A DNA stretch of 64,000 bases from Lacticaseibacillus zhaodongensis (GTDB taxonomy: Bacteria > Bacillota > Bacilli > Lactobacillales > Lactobacillaceae), in NCBI RefSeq assembly GCF_009687905.1, contig NZ_BLBG01000001.1:248001-312000 (forward strand), given 5' to 3'. The first letter of the stretch is position 1; every line of letters begins with the position of its first letter. Under the pieces are notes generated by a model. It was given only the letters and a program-made list of their open reading frames with translations, was not told the DNA's origin and did not search any database. Of this stretch, positions 45,725 through 54,035 are shown in pieces. The position numbers and the translations under genes are program-made.

Positions 45725-46789
45725 ATGAGCGCTGAAACAGTTGTTGATTTTAAAGACGTTGATGTCATCTTCAAAGAAAAAAACAAGAAGGCCGTTCATG
45801 CCGTTAATCACGTTAGTCTGAACGTTGAACGGGGCGACATCTACGGAATCGTTGGATACTCTGGTGCGGGGAAGTCGACACTGGTCCGGCTCGTTAATCT
45901 CTTGCAGCGGCCCACTAGTGGTAGTGTCACTGTCTTGGGTGATGACATGGCTAAGCTCAGTGCCAGCGAGCTGCGGCAGAAGCGGCGCAAAATTGGGATG
46001 ATTTTTCAACACTTCAACCTGATGGCTAGCCGCACGATTGCCGATAACGTGGCCTTCCCCCTGCGCGGTGTTGCCAGCAAGGATGAAATCAAGAAAAAGG
46101 TTGCCGACCTGCTCGAACTAGTTGGTTTGACCGACCGCGCTAATGCTTACCCAGCCGAATTGTCTGGTGGGCAAAAGCAGCGGGTCGGGATCGCCCGGGC
46201 GCTGGCGTCTGATCCGGAAGTGCTGATTTCCGATGAAGCGACCTCAGCATTGGACCCCAAAACCACCGTCTCGATTTTGGACCTGCTCAAGTCAGTTAAC
46301 CAAAAGCTGGGCATCACCATCGTGCTGATCACCCACCAAATGGAAGCCGTGAAGCAGATCTGTAACCGGGTTGCGGTCATGGATTCCGGGCAGGTGATCG
46401 AACGGGGCACGCTGCTCGACATCTTTGCCCACCCGCAGCAAAAGCTGACCAAGGATTTTGTCGACACGACGATGCAGATGAGTGCAACCATCAAGACCAT
46501 CAGCAAGCAAAAGGCCGTACAGAATCTGGGTCCAGAAAAACGGCTCGTCCGCTTAACCTACCTGGGTTCTTCAACCGACCAGCCGATGATTGCAACGCTG
46601 TTCTCGCAGTACAGCGTGACCGCGAATATCCTTTTTGCGGACATTCAGAGCTTGCAGAACACGCCATTCGGTAATCTCATCGTGGTCCTGACCGGGACCG
46701 AGCAAGACATCGACAACGCTCTTAAATACCTGAACGATTCAGATGTCACCGTGACGCCAGTTGACTTGAAGGAGGTCGAAAGCAAATGA
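45725..46789 (+). CDS. metN: Methionine ABC transporter, ATP-binding protein
   Basis: 354 residues: ABC ATPase with Walker A 'GYSGAGKSTL', signature 'LSGGQKQRVGIARAL', Walker B 'VLISDEATSALD' and His switch 'LITHQME', then a C-terminal NIL domain (about 270-350) that binds methionine to inhibit uptake. RBS AAGGAAGG. It overlaps metI by four bases. Confidence 0.95.
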   Translation: MSAETVVDFKDVDVIFKEKNKKAVHAVNHVSLNVERGDIYGIVGYSGAGKSTLVRLVNLLQRPTSGSVTVLGDDMAKLSASELRQKRRKIGMIFQHFNLMASRTIADNVAFPLRGVASKDEIKKKVADLLELVGLTDRANAYPAELSGGQKQRVGIARALASDPEVLISDEATSALDPKTTVSILDLLKSVNQKLGITIVLITHQMEAVKQICNRVAVMDSGQVIERGTLLDIFAHPQQKLTKDFVDTTMQMSATIKTISKQKAVQNLGPEKRLVRLTYLGSSTDQPMIATLFSQYSVTANILFADIQSLQNTPFGNLIVVLTGTEQDIDNALKYLNDSDVTVTPVDLKEVESK

Positions 46790-47481
46790 TGGACTTAATT
46801 AAACATTTCTTTCCCAACGTCGTACCGCTGTGGAGCGGGGATGGTGGTGTGGTTGAAGCCATTAATCAGACCCTGTACATGACCTTCTGGACGACGCTGA
46901 TTGCCGGGATTCTCGGCCTGATTATCGGGATCGCATTGCTGCTGACCGATGAAAACGGCTTGTGGGCTAACCGGCCGTTCTATTCCATTTTGGATAAACT
47001 GGTCAACATCTTCCGGTCGATTCCATTTATCATCTTGCTCGCGGCCTTGAACAACGTGACCCGGCTGATCGTGCACACCGGGATCGGCCCAACCGCTGCC
47101 CTGGTGCCACTGATCGTTGGTTCTGCACCGTTCTACGCGCGGCAAGTACAAAATGCCCTGGTTACCGTTGATCCTGGGGTCGTTGAGGCGGCTGAGTCAA
47201 TGGGCTTGTCGCCAATGGCCATCGTCTTCCGCGTGTACTTGCGGGAAGGCTTATCTGAACTCATTCGGGTCAGCGTCTTGACGATTATTAGTATCATCGG
47301 GCTGACCGCTATGGCTGGTGCCATTGGTGGTGGTGGTCTTGGTAACTTGGCCATCAACACTGGGTACCTGCGTTACGAGAATGATGTCATTTGGGTTTGC
47401 CTTATCTTCCTGCTTGTCCTGGTCTTCATCATTCAATTTATCGGCGACCTGTTCGCTCGCAAGACGAACCACGCTAGCTAA
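46786..47481 (+). CDS. metI: Methionine ABC transporter, permease
   Basis: 231 residues with five membrane helices and the EAA loop 'EAAESMGLSPMAIVFRVYL' that contacts MetN. Start overlaps the metN stop (ATGATG). Completes the D-/L-methionine importer with MetQ and MetN. Confidence 0.95.
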   Translation: MMDLIKHFFPNVVPLWSGDGGVVEAINQTLYMTFWTTLIAGILGLIIGIALLLTDENGLWANRPFYSILDKLVNIFRSIPFIILLAALNNVTRLIVHTGIGPTAALVPLIVGSAPFYARQVQNALVTVDPGVVEAAESMGLSPMAIVFRVYLREGLSELIRVSVLTIISIIGLTAMAGAIGGGGLGNLAINTGYLRYENDVIWVCLIFLLVLVFIIQFIGDLFARKTNHAS

Positions 47482-47487
47482 ACAAAA

Positions 47488-47519
47488 CAAAATGAGCTCC
47501 CATTTGGGGGCTCATTTTA
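47488..47519 (+). terminator. Terminator of the met operon
   Basis: AAAATGAGCTCCC and GGGGGCTCATTTT around a short loop, directly after metI. Confidence 0.85.
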
Positions 47520-47537
47520 GTTTACTTGCCGATTGCG

Positions 47538-47794
47538 CGGCCGGGGGCGGGGCGTTCTACTTCATTTCGGCTCGGGGTTGCTCCATGCACAGGGCCGCGT
47601 TCGAGCCTTGCAAAAGCCGCAAGTCTCGCCGCTTAGCTCGGGCCAACGCTCCCGTTGGTCGCACTGTTGGTCCTGCGCTATCCCCAACAATTAACGGCAA
47701 GCCTGCACAAATCGCAGTCTCGCCGATAATTGTTGCGATGGCATGGAGCACCCCCGTGCCTCCGTTCCGTAGAACGTCCCGCCCCCTACAATGG
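47538..47794. repeat. Third GC-rich palindromic element
   Basis: GGGGGCGGGGCGTTCTAC (47543-47560) pairs with GTAGAACGTCCCGCCCCC (47769-47786) in 18 positions, one of them a wobble; a second block, TTGCTCCATGC with GCATGGAGCA, extends the stem. Inside are CCAACGCTCCCGTTGG and CAACAATT/AATTGTTG stems. A long weak open frame across it is an artefact of GC content. No gene is supported. Confidence 0.6.
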
Positions 47795-47982
47795 ATGTTT
47801 GTGACTACTGCGAGTGGCGGGGGGGGGAATCTTGTAGAAACTATTCCTATGGCTTTTGTTGTTCGTGTCTTTGCTGTGGATTGAAAAAGTTTCATCCTCA
47901 GCCCAAATGAATTCTGAATGGAGAATTGTTTTTCCCGTGCCCGCGTGCGAAGATGTTTCTAAACCAAGTGAGGAGATTACCC

Positions 47983-48735
47983 ATGCAATTCATTATTGCT
48001 CCGGCTAAAAAAATGCGGGTTGATACCGATAATTTTGCCATCCAGAGTTGGCCGCAATATTTACCAGAGGCGGAACGGTTATTGGCGCGGCTGCAGACTC
48101 TTTCTTATGACCAAGCCAAGCAGTTGTGGCGCTGCAGCGACAAGTTGGCGCGGCCGAATTACGAGTGGCTCCAGCAACTGGACCTGCGCAAGAATGTGAC
48201 GCCTGCTGTGATGAGTTTTATTGGCCTGCAGTACCAAAGCATGGCGCCAGACCTGCTGCCGAAAGCTGGCTTGCAGTACTTGGCGGCTAATTTGCGGATT
48301 TTGTCGGGATTTTATGGTGTCCTGCGTGCTTTTGATGCGGTGGTGCCGTATCGCTTGGAGCTAGGTAGTCGTTTGCAGGTGGGCCGCGCGAAGAACTTGT
48401 ACGCATTCTGGGGTGACCGCCTGTACCGCGCATTGGACTGGACGCAACCGGTGGTGAATTTGGCCTCTGAAGAATACGCCAAGGCCGTGCGCCCGTACTT
48501 GCAGCCGGGTGATCAATTCGTCACGGTGGTCTTCGCACATTTGGCAGCAGGCCAGCTGCAGACACGGGCAACTTATGCCAAAATGGCACGCGGTGCAATG
48601 GTTCGCTACGCCGCGGAACAGCAAGTCACGAGCCTGGATAAGCTCAAGAACTTTGCAGATCCGCACTACCACTTTGCAGAGGCGTATTCTACGGCTACCA
48701 AACTGGTATTTTTGCGGGCTTCCTCCGCCAACTAA
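47983..48735 (+). CDS. yaaA: YaaA (DUF328) family peroxide-stress protein
   Basis: The ATG at 47983 after TGAGGAGA gives 250 residues. Family marks: N-terminal 'MQFIIAPAKKM', 'YDQAKQLWRCSDKLA', 'ILSGFYGVLRAFDAVVPYRL', 'NLYAFWGDRL', 'VNLASEEYAK'. In E. coli the protein lowers intracellular iron under peroxide stress; a DNA-binding fold has been described. Monocistronic here. Confidence 0.92.
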   Translation: MQFIIAPAKKMRVDTDNFAIQSWPQYLPEAERLLARLQTLSYDQAKQLWRCSDKLARPNYEWLQQLDLRKNVTPAVMSFIGLQYQSMAPDLLPKAGLQYLAANLRILSGFYGVLRAFDAVVPYRLELGSRLQVGRAKNLYAFWGDRLYRALDWTQPVVNLASEEYAKAVRPYLQPGDQFVTVVFAHLAAGQLQTRATYAKMARGAMVRYAAEQQVTSLDKLKNFADPHYHFAEAYSTATKLVFLRASSAN

Positions 48736-48781
48736 GCGCAAAGTCTGACCGCGCGTAGTGGTCAGACTTTTTGTGCGCTTA
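48733..48781. terminator. Terminator of yaaA
   Basis: TAAGCGCAAAGTCTGACC and GGTCAGACTTTTTGTGCGCTTA form a long stem including the T run. Confidence 0.8.
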
Positions 48782-48982
48782 TAGCGATTGCTACTTCCAA
48801 AATGGTGATTATGCGCAGTACTGAACATGTCGTAGCGCGTGCCACACATAATTTACAGCTTATGAATGCGCGGCGGGTGCAATTTTGTTGATATTATTTC
48901 CCCTCACAACTGAATATAATTTTAGACATAAGGAAGCGCATCCTTGTACTTGTCACTATCAATTATAGAGGGAGTGGTTTAT

Positions 48983-49885
48983 ATGAACAAAAAGGGGAAT
49001 AAACAGCAACATGTGCGGGTGATTCAGGTTCGCGGGGCCCGGATCCGCACGCTCCGGCAACAACACGGATTGTCCCAAAGCCAGTTAGCGCGGGGCATCT
49101 GCACGCAAGCGACCATTAGCCTGATTGAAAAGCAGAACAAGTTACCCAGCATGAACACCTTATTGCAGCTTGCTAAGCGCTTGGACGTTGATATTGCCGA
49201 GCTGATCGATGGGCAAGAGCTTGGGGTGCGGGGCGCAATGCGGGAGGCTGAGCAAGCCATTCAGCGGCGGGACTTTAACCACGCCCTGGCCAAGCTCGCG
49301 CAGACTGGTGGCGAAAAGATTGCGGACACTAATGACCGCCGTCAGTACAATTACTTAGCTGGTGTGTGCGAGCTCTGCGGTCGGCACCGGGCGGAGGAGG
49401 CTATCTACCACTTCATGCGGGTGCTCGCACCGGGCGAGGGTGAGCGGAGCAACATGGACAGCCGGGCCGTTCTGGCGACGCTAGGGCTGGCGTTAGCCTA
49501 TGCCGAGCAGGGCAAATTAGAGGGCTGTAAAGTTTACCTGACCGAAGCGCGGCATTACCAAAAGGCGTTGCGGCTGGATCAGGAACGCAACTTAGAGGTG
49601 CAACTTGTGATCAACCTGCATGGCGGCAAGTGCGCACTCGCGCTCGGGCAGTACCGCGAAGCCTTGCAGGCCGCTAGTGATGGCATCGAGCGCGCCGTTG
49701 CGAGTGGGCGCCTGTACCTCTTGGATGAGCTGTACGCCCTGCGCGCCGCGGCCAAACACCAACTCCAACAGGATGATGCAGACGACGAGCACACGGCCAC
49801 GGTGTTAGCACAGGTGCTTGGCAATGAGCAGGCGAACGGGTCACCGCTCGCAATCCTTAATACAAAAGTTGCGACAGCCCCTTAA
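48983..49885 (+). CDS. XRE-family regulator with TPR-like C-terminal domain
   Basis: The ATG at 48983 after GAGGGAG gives 300 residues. N-terminal helix-turn-helix (about 15-70, 'IRTLRQQHGLSQSQLARGI', 'TISLIEKQNKLPSMNTLLQL') and a C-terminal array of helical repeats (about 85-290). This architecture resembles Rgg/PlcR-type peptide-responsive regulators, but no small peptide gene was seen next to it. A TATAAT at about 48915 may be its promoter. The regulated genes are unknown; the gene stands alone. Confidence 0.8.
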   Translation: MNKKGNKQQHVRVIQVRGARIRTLRQQHGLSQSQLARGICTQATISLIEKQNKLPSMNTLLQLAKRLDVDIAELIDGQELGVRGAMREAEQAIQRRDFNHALAKLAQTGGEKIADTNDRRQYNYLAGVCELCGRHRAEEAIYHFMRVLAPGEGERSNMDSRAVLATLGLALAYAEQGKLEGCKVYLTEARHYQKALRLDQERNLEVQLVINLHGGKCALALGQYREALQAASDGIERAVASGRLYLLDELYALRAAAKHQLQQDDADDEHTATVLAQVLGNEQANGSPLAILNTKVATAP

Positions 49886-49909
49886 GTAAATTGAATCAAA
49901 AACACGAAA

Positions 49910-49965
49910 AATGGCTGTGTGCCCCCTTCTGAGCAGAGAAGGGAGCACACAGCCACTTTTTTTGT
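49910..49965. terminator. Bidirectional terminator
   Basis: TGGCTGTGTGCCCCCTTCT and AGAAGGGAGCACACAGCCA, a 19-base stem with one mismatch, followed by seven T. Confidence 0.9.
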
Positions 49966-50008
49966 TTATAAATTTAATTAACAGTTTTTTCTAGCTTTGA
50001 TCAGTTTT

Positions 50009-50500
50009 TCACTTCTGGTCCTTAGGCTTCCGGGTCGAAGCGAGGGCAGGCTTGTTGTCGAGATCCGTCCGCACAACGAGCACGTCGCAGCGCGCCTGGC
50101 GGGTAACGTACTCGGTAACGGAACCAATGAGGAGCCGCTCAACGGCGTTAAGACCAGTTGCACCAATCATGATCAAGTCGATTCCCCGTTGCTTAGGAAT
50201 GTCGCGGGCAATAATCGTCTTCGGCGCGCCATACTCAATGGAGTAGGAGACGTTGTCCAGACCATTGTCCTTGGCGGTCTTGACGTATTCTTCCATCGTC
50301 TTCTTCGCCGTGGCGGTAACCTGTTCGACCATTGCGGAGTCGAAGCTGGAAACATTTTGGAAAGCGCGGGTGTCAACGATATGGATTAAATAGAGTTCAG
50401 CATTGTTTCTTTTGGCAACCGAAACCGCCTTCTTGAAGGCCAGTTCTGCCTCGTAGGAACCATCAACTGCAACGAGAATGTGTTGGTATTGTTGCAACAT
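50009..50500 (-). CDS. Universal stress protein, UspA family
   Basis: The start at 50500 (AAAGGGGTG upstream on the minus strand) gives 163 residues. ATP-binding Usp motifs: 'HILVAVDGSYEAELAFKKAV', 'DLIMIGATGLNAVERLLIGS' with the G-x-x-G-x(9)-G-S pattern, then 'VTEYVTRQARCDVLVVR'. ATP-binding subtype. Its role is stress survival in general; nothing shows a specific signal. Confidence 0.92.
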   Translation of the reverse strand: MLQQYQHILVAVDGSYEAELAFKKAVSVAKRNNAELYLIHIVDTRAFQNVSSFDSAMVEQVTATAKKTMEEYVKTAKDNGLDNVSYSIEYGAPKTIIARDIPKQRGIDLIMIGATGLNAVERLLIGSVTEYVTRQARCDVLVVRTDLDNKPALASTRKPKDQK

Positions 50501-50572
50501 GACTAACACCCCTTTCAATTTCTAACCTAAGCATACATGGTTGTGAAAGCTTTTTCAAGAACACGCGACGGA

Positions 50573-50851
50573 TTAATGGTTGAGGACGCGGGTCAGGCTG
50601 TTAGCGAAGAAGAAGATGAAAACTAAGGAGAAGGCGATGACGATCAGTGCAACCATCTTGGAACCGACAAACGCGGCCACGACCGAGGCGATGGCGCAAA
50701 TGATGAGCAGGGTGGCGGTCACGGCCATGTTGGCGGCGAGGTCCTTGCTGGGCATGTTGAAGACTAGAAACTGGCGCTTGCGGTGCGTGAAGAGATAACC
50801 CGCCACCACAATCAGCAGCAGGGCGTAAAACAGCATTAGTATCCGAATCAA
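50573..50851 (-). CDS. Small membrane protein, three transmembrane helices
   Basis: The TTG at 50851, seven bases after TGGAGG, gives 92 residues; an upstream ATG at 50911 precedes the RBS. Membrane helices at about 2-20, 40-60 and 65-85, with a basic loop 'THRKRQF'. No family recognised. The gene lies between two 15-base direct repeats (50555 and 51036). Confidence 0.6.
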   Translation of the reverse strand: MIRILMLFYALLLIVVAGYLFTHRKRQFLVFNMPSKDLAANMAVTATLLIICAIASVVAAFVGSKMVALIVIAFSLVFIFFFANSLTRVLNH

Positions 50852-51035
50852 AATAAAATCCTCCAGTAAGTAGTCTGTATAATCAAAAAAACTGGCGCGA
50901 GGCCAGTCCAAAAGAAATCTTTTGTTATGAAGAAACTAGTAGTGCCGTTTATACTTCCCGAATCGAGTGAACCCGCTGGTTAGCAGGGGGGACAAGGTAT
51001 TCGTGAGCTGTGTCCTACGTGATATAGGGCAATTG
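50852..51035. other. Upstream region without a gene
   Basis: No gene seen. It contains the RBS and presumably the promoter of the small membrane protein. Confidence 0.3.
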
Positions 51036-51238
51036 TCAAGAACACGCGACAGTCCCGATGTATTGAGAATGTTCGGTCAACTGATAGGTGGGAATCGCGC
51101 ACACCTTAGTAACTTCATCCATAATATAGCATCTTGACGGACCCAATGCAAGAATCTTCGTAAGCGGTAACAATAATTGCTGAAGGCCACTGCTGCGCGC
51201 CTGTGGTATCATTTTGGTAAGAGAAACGGAGGATGACC

Positions 51239-52999
51239 ATGTCAGATTATACGAAAATGCAAGCTTTGGGGATGGCGCCATTACGGACGGCCCTGCGCGT
51301 GCGGCTCATGCGCCTGTACTCATGGACTGAGGCGCTGGGTAGTAAGAAGCAGCTTGCAACCCGTTACTCGCCGTTTTACTTCGAGATGGCGAGTGACAAT
51401 TTAATTATTGCGTCCAAGGCCGAGCAGAATTTGGCCTTGGCTCAGGACGAACTGGCTCTAGCTGTCCAGACTGCACCGCAACTGCGCCCGGGTGGGGAAA
51501 TCAAACCGGTCGGCCTCGGAGTGCGGGTGCAGCTCGTCTTGCCTGAGGTCATTTTTACTGATCTGTATGAGTCTGAGGACTTCGGCAAAAAGGCCCCCCA
51601 GTATATTGCCTACCGCAACGCAATCTACTTGCGGCTTGCTAGTAAGCTAGCGGCTGTCAGCACGCAGCTCGTCCACATGCTGGGCGGCGCCGCGGCACCG
51701 GTTAAGCAGGCGGACCTCAGCTCGCTGAAAGCGTACGAGGACAGTAACCGGGACAGTCCGATCGGGGCCAGCCTCGGGCGCGTCACCCTGATGGGCAACC
51801 GGATGGCTGAACGGGGCATTTTGGGGCTCGAAATCGATGTACCAATGGTGACCGCCCAGAGCCGGGCCGCACTCAGCCTGCTGCGGGACACCGTGTGGGC
51901 ACTGCTGGCTGCAGATGGTGCAATCACGGACCTGCAGGCTTACTTACGGGACTTTTATGCAGACAAGCTGCCGACTTGGCTACAAGATCAGCAGTCGGTG
52001 CTGGCACCGCCCGCAACCCCGTTCAAGAACCTGCCGGGCGCAACGCGAGCCTTCTTGGCGGCCGCAATTGCTGCTGGGGCTGATGTTGACGTTTTGGATG
52101 CCAAGCGCGGCGTGCTCCAGATCAAGCGGCACAAGCAAGCTGCGCTGGTCGTGGGTGGAACCGTTCGGCTGAACAACGCGGCCGCTCAAGAGCTGAGCAC
52201 TAACCGTCTGGCCCGGTCCGTGATCTTAGCCGCGGCCAAAATTCCTGTCCCTCAATTAATGGCTTACAGTGACGTGGAGACGGCGATGCAGGATTTTGCT
52301 GGCCTGGCGCACAAGAGTCTAGTGCTCAAGCCCCAAGTGACTACCGCTAGTGGCCAGATGCGCTTGTATCCGCAGCCGGTCAGTGCGGACGCCTATCGTG
52401 CTGCAATCACACCGCTGATTGCGGACGGTGGGGCAATCACGGAGATGTTTGTTGCCGGTGATGCCTTACGCTTGCTCGTCCTGAAGGGAAAAGTACTCGG
52501 GGTGCTGGCAATCGATTCTGCCAGCGTTGTCGGCGATGGCCGTAGTAGTTTCAGTGCTTTGCTCGAACGACGGAACGCGCAACGCCAGACGCTGCCGTAT
52601 GCCCCGTTAACGCTGACCGCGGCGGACGAGGCGGCGCTTGAGCAACAGGGCGTCAGCGCCGATACGGTGATTGCTCGCGGCACGCAGGTGTATCTGGAAC
52701 GCAATTCGCGGAACTTGGCTTGCGGGGAGCACATGAACGGTTTGGGGATGCTCGATAAGAGCTATTACCCGCTTGCTGTGCAGGCAGCTGCCGCCTTGCA
52801 GCTCAAGTACTGCACTGTGGACATCGTGGTGCGAAACAGTTATGCGGCTTATGATGCAAGCAATCCCGACCAGTGCAGCGTGGTGGCGGTTGACGCGGCG
52901 CCTGATCTTTTGGAATTTGCCAACCCAACATACGGGCAGGCCCAAGAAGTCGTTAGCCCAGTCATCAACGCGATTCTGCGGACCCAGAAAAAGAAGTAA
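51239..52999 (+). CDS. Divergent GshF-like protein with C-terminal ATP-grasp domain
   Basis: The ATG at 51239 after ACGGAGG gives 586 residues. The C-terminal half is an ATP-grasp of the GshF/cyanophycin-synthetase type: 'NRLARSVILAAAKIPVPQL', 'SLVLKPQ', 'VVGDGRSSFSALLERRNAQR', and 'LERNSRNLACGEHMNG...CTVDIVV'. The N-terminal half is about 150-200 residues shorter than the gamma-glutamylcysteine ligase domain of GshF (total 750), and the usual 'LELRSID' core reads 'LGLEID'. It may ligate a different amino acid or have lost the first reaction. Function uncertain. Confidence 0.7.
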   Translation: MSDYTKMQALGMAPLRTALRVRLMRLYSWTEALGSKKQLATRYSPFYFEMASDNLIIASKAEQNLALAQDELALAVQTAPQLRPGGEIKPVGLGVRVQLVLPEVIFTDLYESEDFGKKAPQYIAYRNAIYLRLASKLAAVSTQLVHMLGGAAAPVKQADLSSLKAYEDSNRDSPIGASLGRVTLMGNRMAERGILGLEIDVPMVTAQSRAALSLLRDTVWALLAADGAITDLQAYLRDFYADKLPTWLQDQQSVLAPPATPFKNLPGATRAFLAAAIAAGADVDVLDAKRGVLQIKRHKQAALVVGGTVRLNNAAAQELSTNRLARSVILAAAKIPVPQLMAYSDVETAMQDFAGLAHKSLVLKPQVTTASGQMRLYPQPVSADAYRAAITPLIADGGAITEMFVAGDALRLLVLKGKVLGVLAIDSASVVGDGRSSFSALLERRNAQRQTLPYAPLTLTAADEAALEQQGVSADTVIARGTQVYLERNSRNLACGEHMNGLGMLDKSYYPLAVQAAAALQLKYCTVDIVVRNSYAAYDASNPDQCSVVAVDAAPDLLEFANPTYGQAQEVVSPVINAILRTQKKK

Positions 53000-53010
53000 C
53001 CGCAGCAACG

Positions 53011-53059
53011 AAAAAAGCATGATTTTCACCGTGAGAACGGCGGAAATCATGCTTTTTTT
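53011..53059. terminator. Bidirectional terminator
   Basis: AAAAAAGCATGATTTTC pairs with GGAAATCATGCTTTTTT between two convergent genes. Confidence 0.9.
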
Positions 53060-53501
53060 ACTGAAATAATGAATGGAACCAACCAGTCTTTTTTTTAGGC
53101 GCTTCCGGAAGTGGTGGCAGGTCAATGTTCTCCTGGTTGACAGCCGTTCTGGCCACAATCAGCAAACCGTTGGCATCGGGGTCGAGTTGCGCGTTGTCAT
53201 TGTTGATCAAGGTGAAGGGAATCGAGTTCTCTGCACACAGCTTGACGTACGGTCCGGTGATGCCGTTGCCCTGCTTGCCATTGATCAGAACGCTTAAGTC
53301 CTTGTTCTCGTATTGTGGCAAGATGTCACGGAAGCGGCGGACGGTGCTAGGAATCGCCATGTCGTGATTGGTGAGCCGCAGCTCCACGCGTTCCCGAAGC
53401 GAACCGAGGTAGTGCCGCCGCTCATCCGGCTTGGTGACCCGGGCGCCAAAGATGGCATTAGTTAGGTGGTCTTGAACATTATTATTATCATTATCAGCCA
53501 T
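53058..53501 (-). CDS. YueI (DUF1694) family protein
   Basis: The ATG at 53501 after GAGGGATT gives 147 residues. Family pattern: 'GARVTKPDERRHYLGSLRERV', 'VLINGKQGNGITGPYVKLC', 'PFTLINNDN'. YueI proteins are widespread in Firmicutes; function unknown. Polar N-terminus rich in Asp/Asn (DNDNNN). Confidence 0.88.
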   Translation of the reverse strand: MADNDNNNVQDHLTNAIFGARVTKPDERRHYLGSLRERVELRLTNHDMAIPSTVRRFRDILPQYENKDLSVLINGKQGNGITGPYVKLCAENSIPFTLINNDNAQLDPDANGLLIVARTAVNQENIDLPPLPEAPKKKTGWFHSLFQ

Positions 53502-53576
53502 CAATAATCCCTCCTCGGCACTAGTAAGGTAATTGTAGCAAAAATGGGGCGGAATACCAAAAATGCGGGTGTGCAT

Positions 53577-53877
53577 ATACTAAAGTTTAAGAATTAACTG
53601 GTGCACTGACTGCTGGCGGTGGGCAATTTTTTCATGCGGATAAATAATCGATGCATTCAGTGCAGATTATTTAGGGCCCAGCAGCAGGCATGATCCGCAA
53701 CAATCAGCTGCGTTCCTTACGGGAAAATGTTGTTATTTTAACTATGCTGTTTAATAACGTGCTTGCTGACTGCAAAGCGGTTCCTGCCGCGCTTGATTAG
53801 CAAATAAGTTAAGGGAGATGACCGGTGCTTTTGCCAGTAATTGGCTTATACTTATGTTCGCGCTTAAAAATAGCTAA
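53577..53877. other. Intergenic region upstream of the PTS gene
   Basis: No gene supported in these 300 bases. It holds the upstream part of the PTS promoter region, and otherwise nothing recognised. Confidence 0.3.
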
Positions 53878-53891
53878 TGAAATCGTTTACT
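53878..53891 (+). promoter_or_regulatory. cre site (CcpA operator)
   Basis: TGAAATCGTTTACT matches 13 of 14 positions of the cre consensus TGWAANCGNTNWCA. It overlaps the -35 region of the promoter with TATAAT at 53910-53915, so CcpA bound here would repress the downstream PTS gene when a preferred sugar is present. Confidence 0.75.
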
Positions 53892-53909
53892 TTGGTAGGG
53901 GCGAGCCGA

Positions 53910-53915
53910 TATAAT
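53910..53915 (+). promoter_or_regulatory. Promoter -10 box of the PTS IIC gene
   Basis: A perfect TATAAT; the -35 (TTTACT) overlaps the cre site, at an 18-base spacing. Confidence 0.6.
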
Positions 53916-54035
53916 TAATCTTGTAAGTTGCATATACAAGATTTTGGCCGAAATCATTTGCAAATTAATATTGCTGTGAAATGTCAATTTACAAATCAAC
54001 CGTGCAGCGGCACGGACAAAAAGGTGGTTGAAATC

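Larger units (their letters stand above)
50555..51050. repeat. 15-base direct repeats flanking a small membrane-protein gene
   Basis: TCAAGAACACGCGAC occurs at 50555-50569 and at 51036-51050, 466 bases apart, in the same orientation. The segment between holds one small gene and its upstream region. It may be an insertion bounded by a duplicated site. Confidence 0.5.

Noticed and set aside
47318-47884. 188-codon open frame across the metI end and the palindromic element.
   Set aside because: It overlaps metI and a terminator and has no RBS; the sequence is GC-rich repeat DNA.
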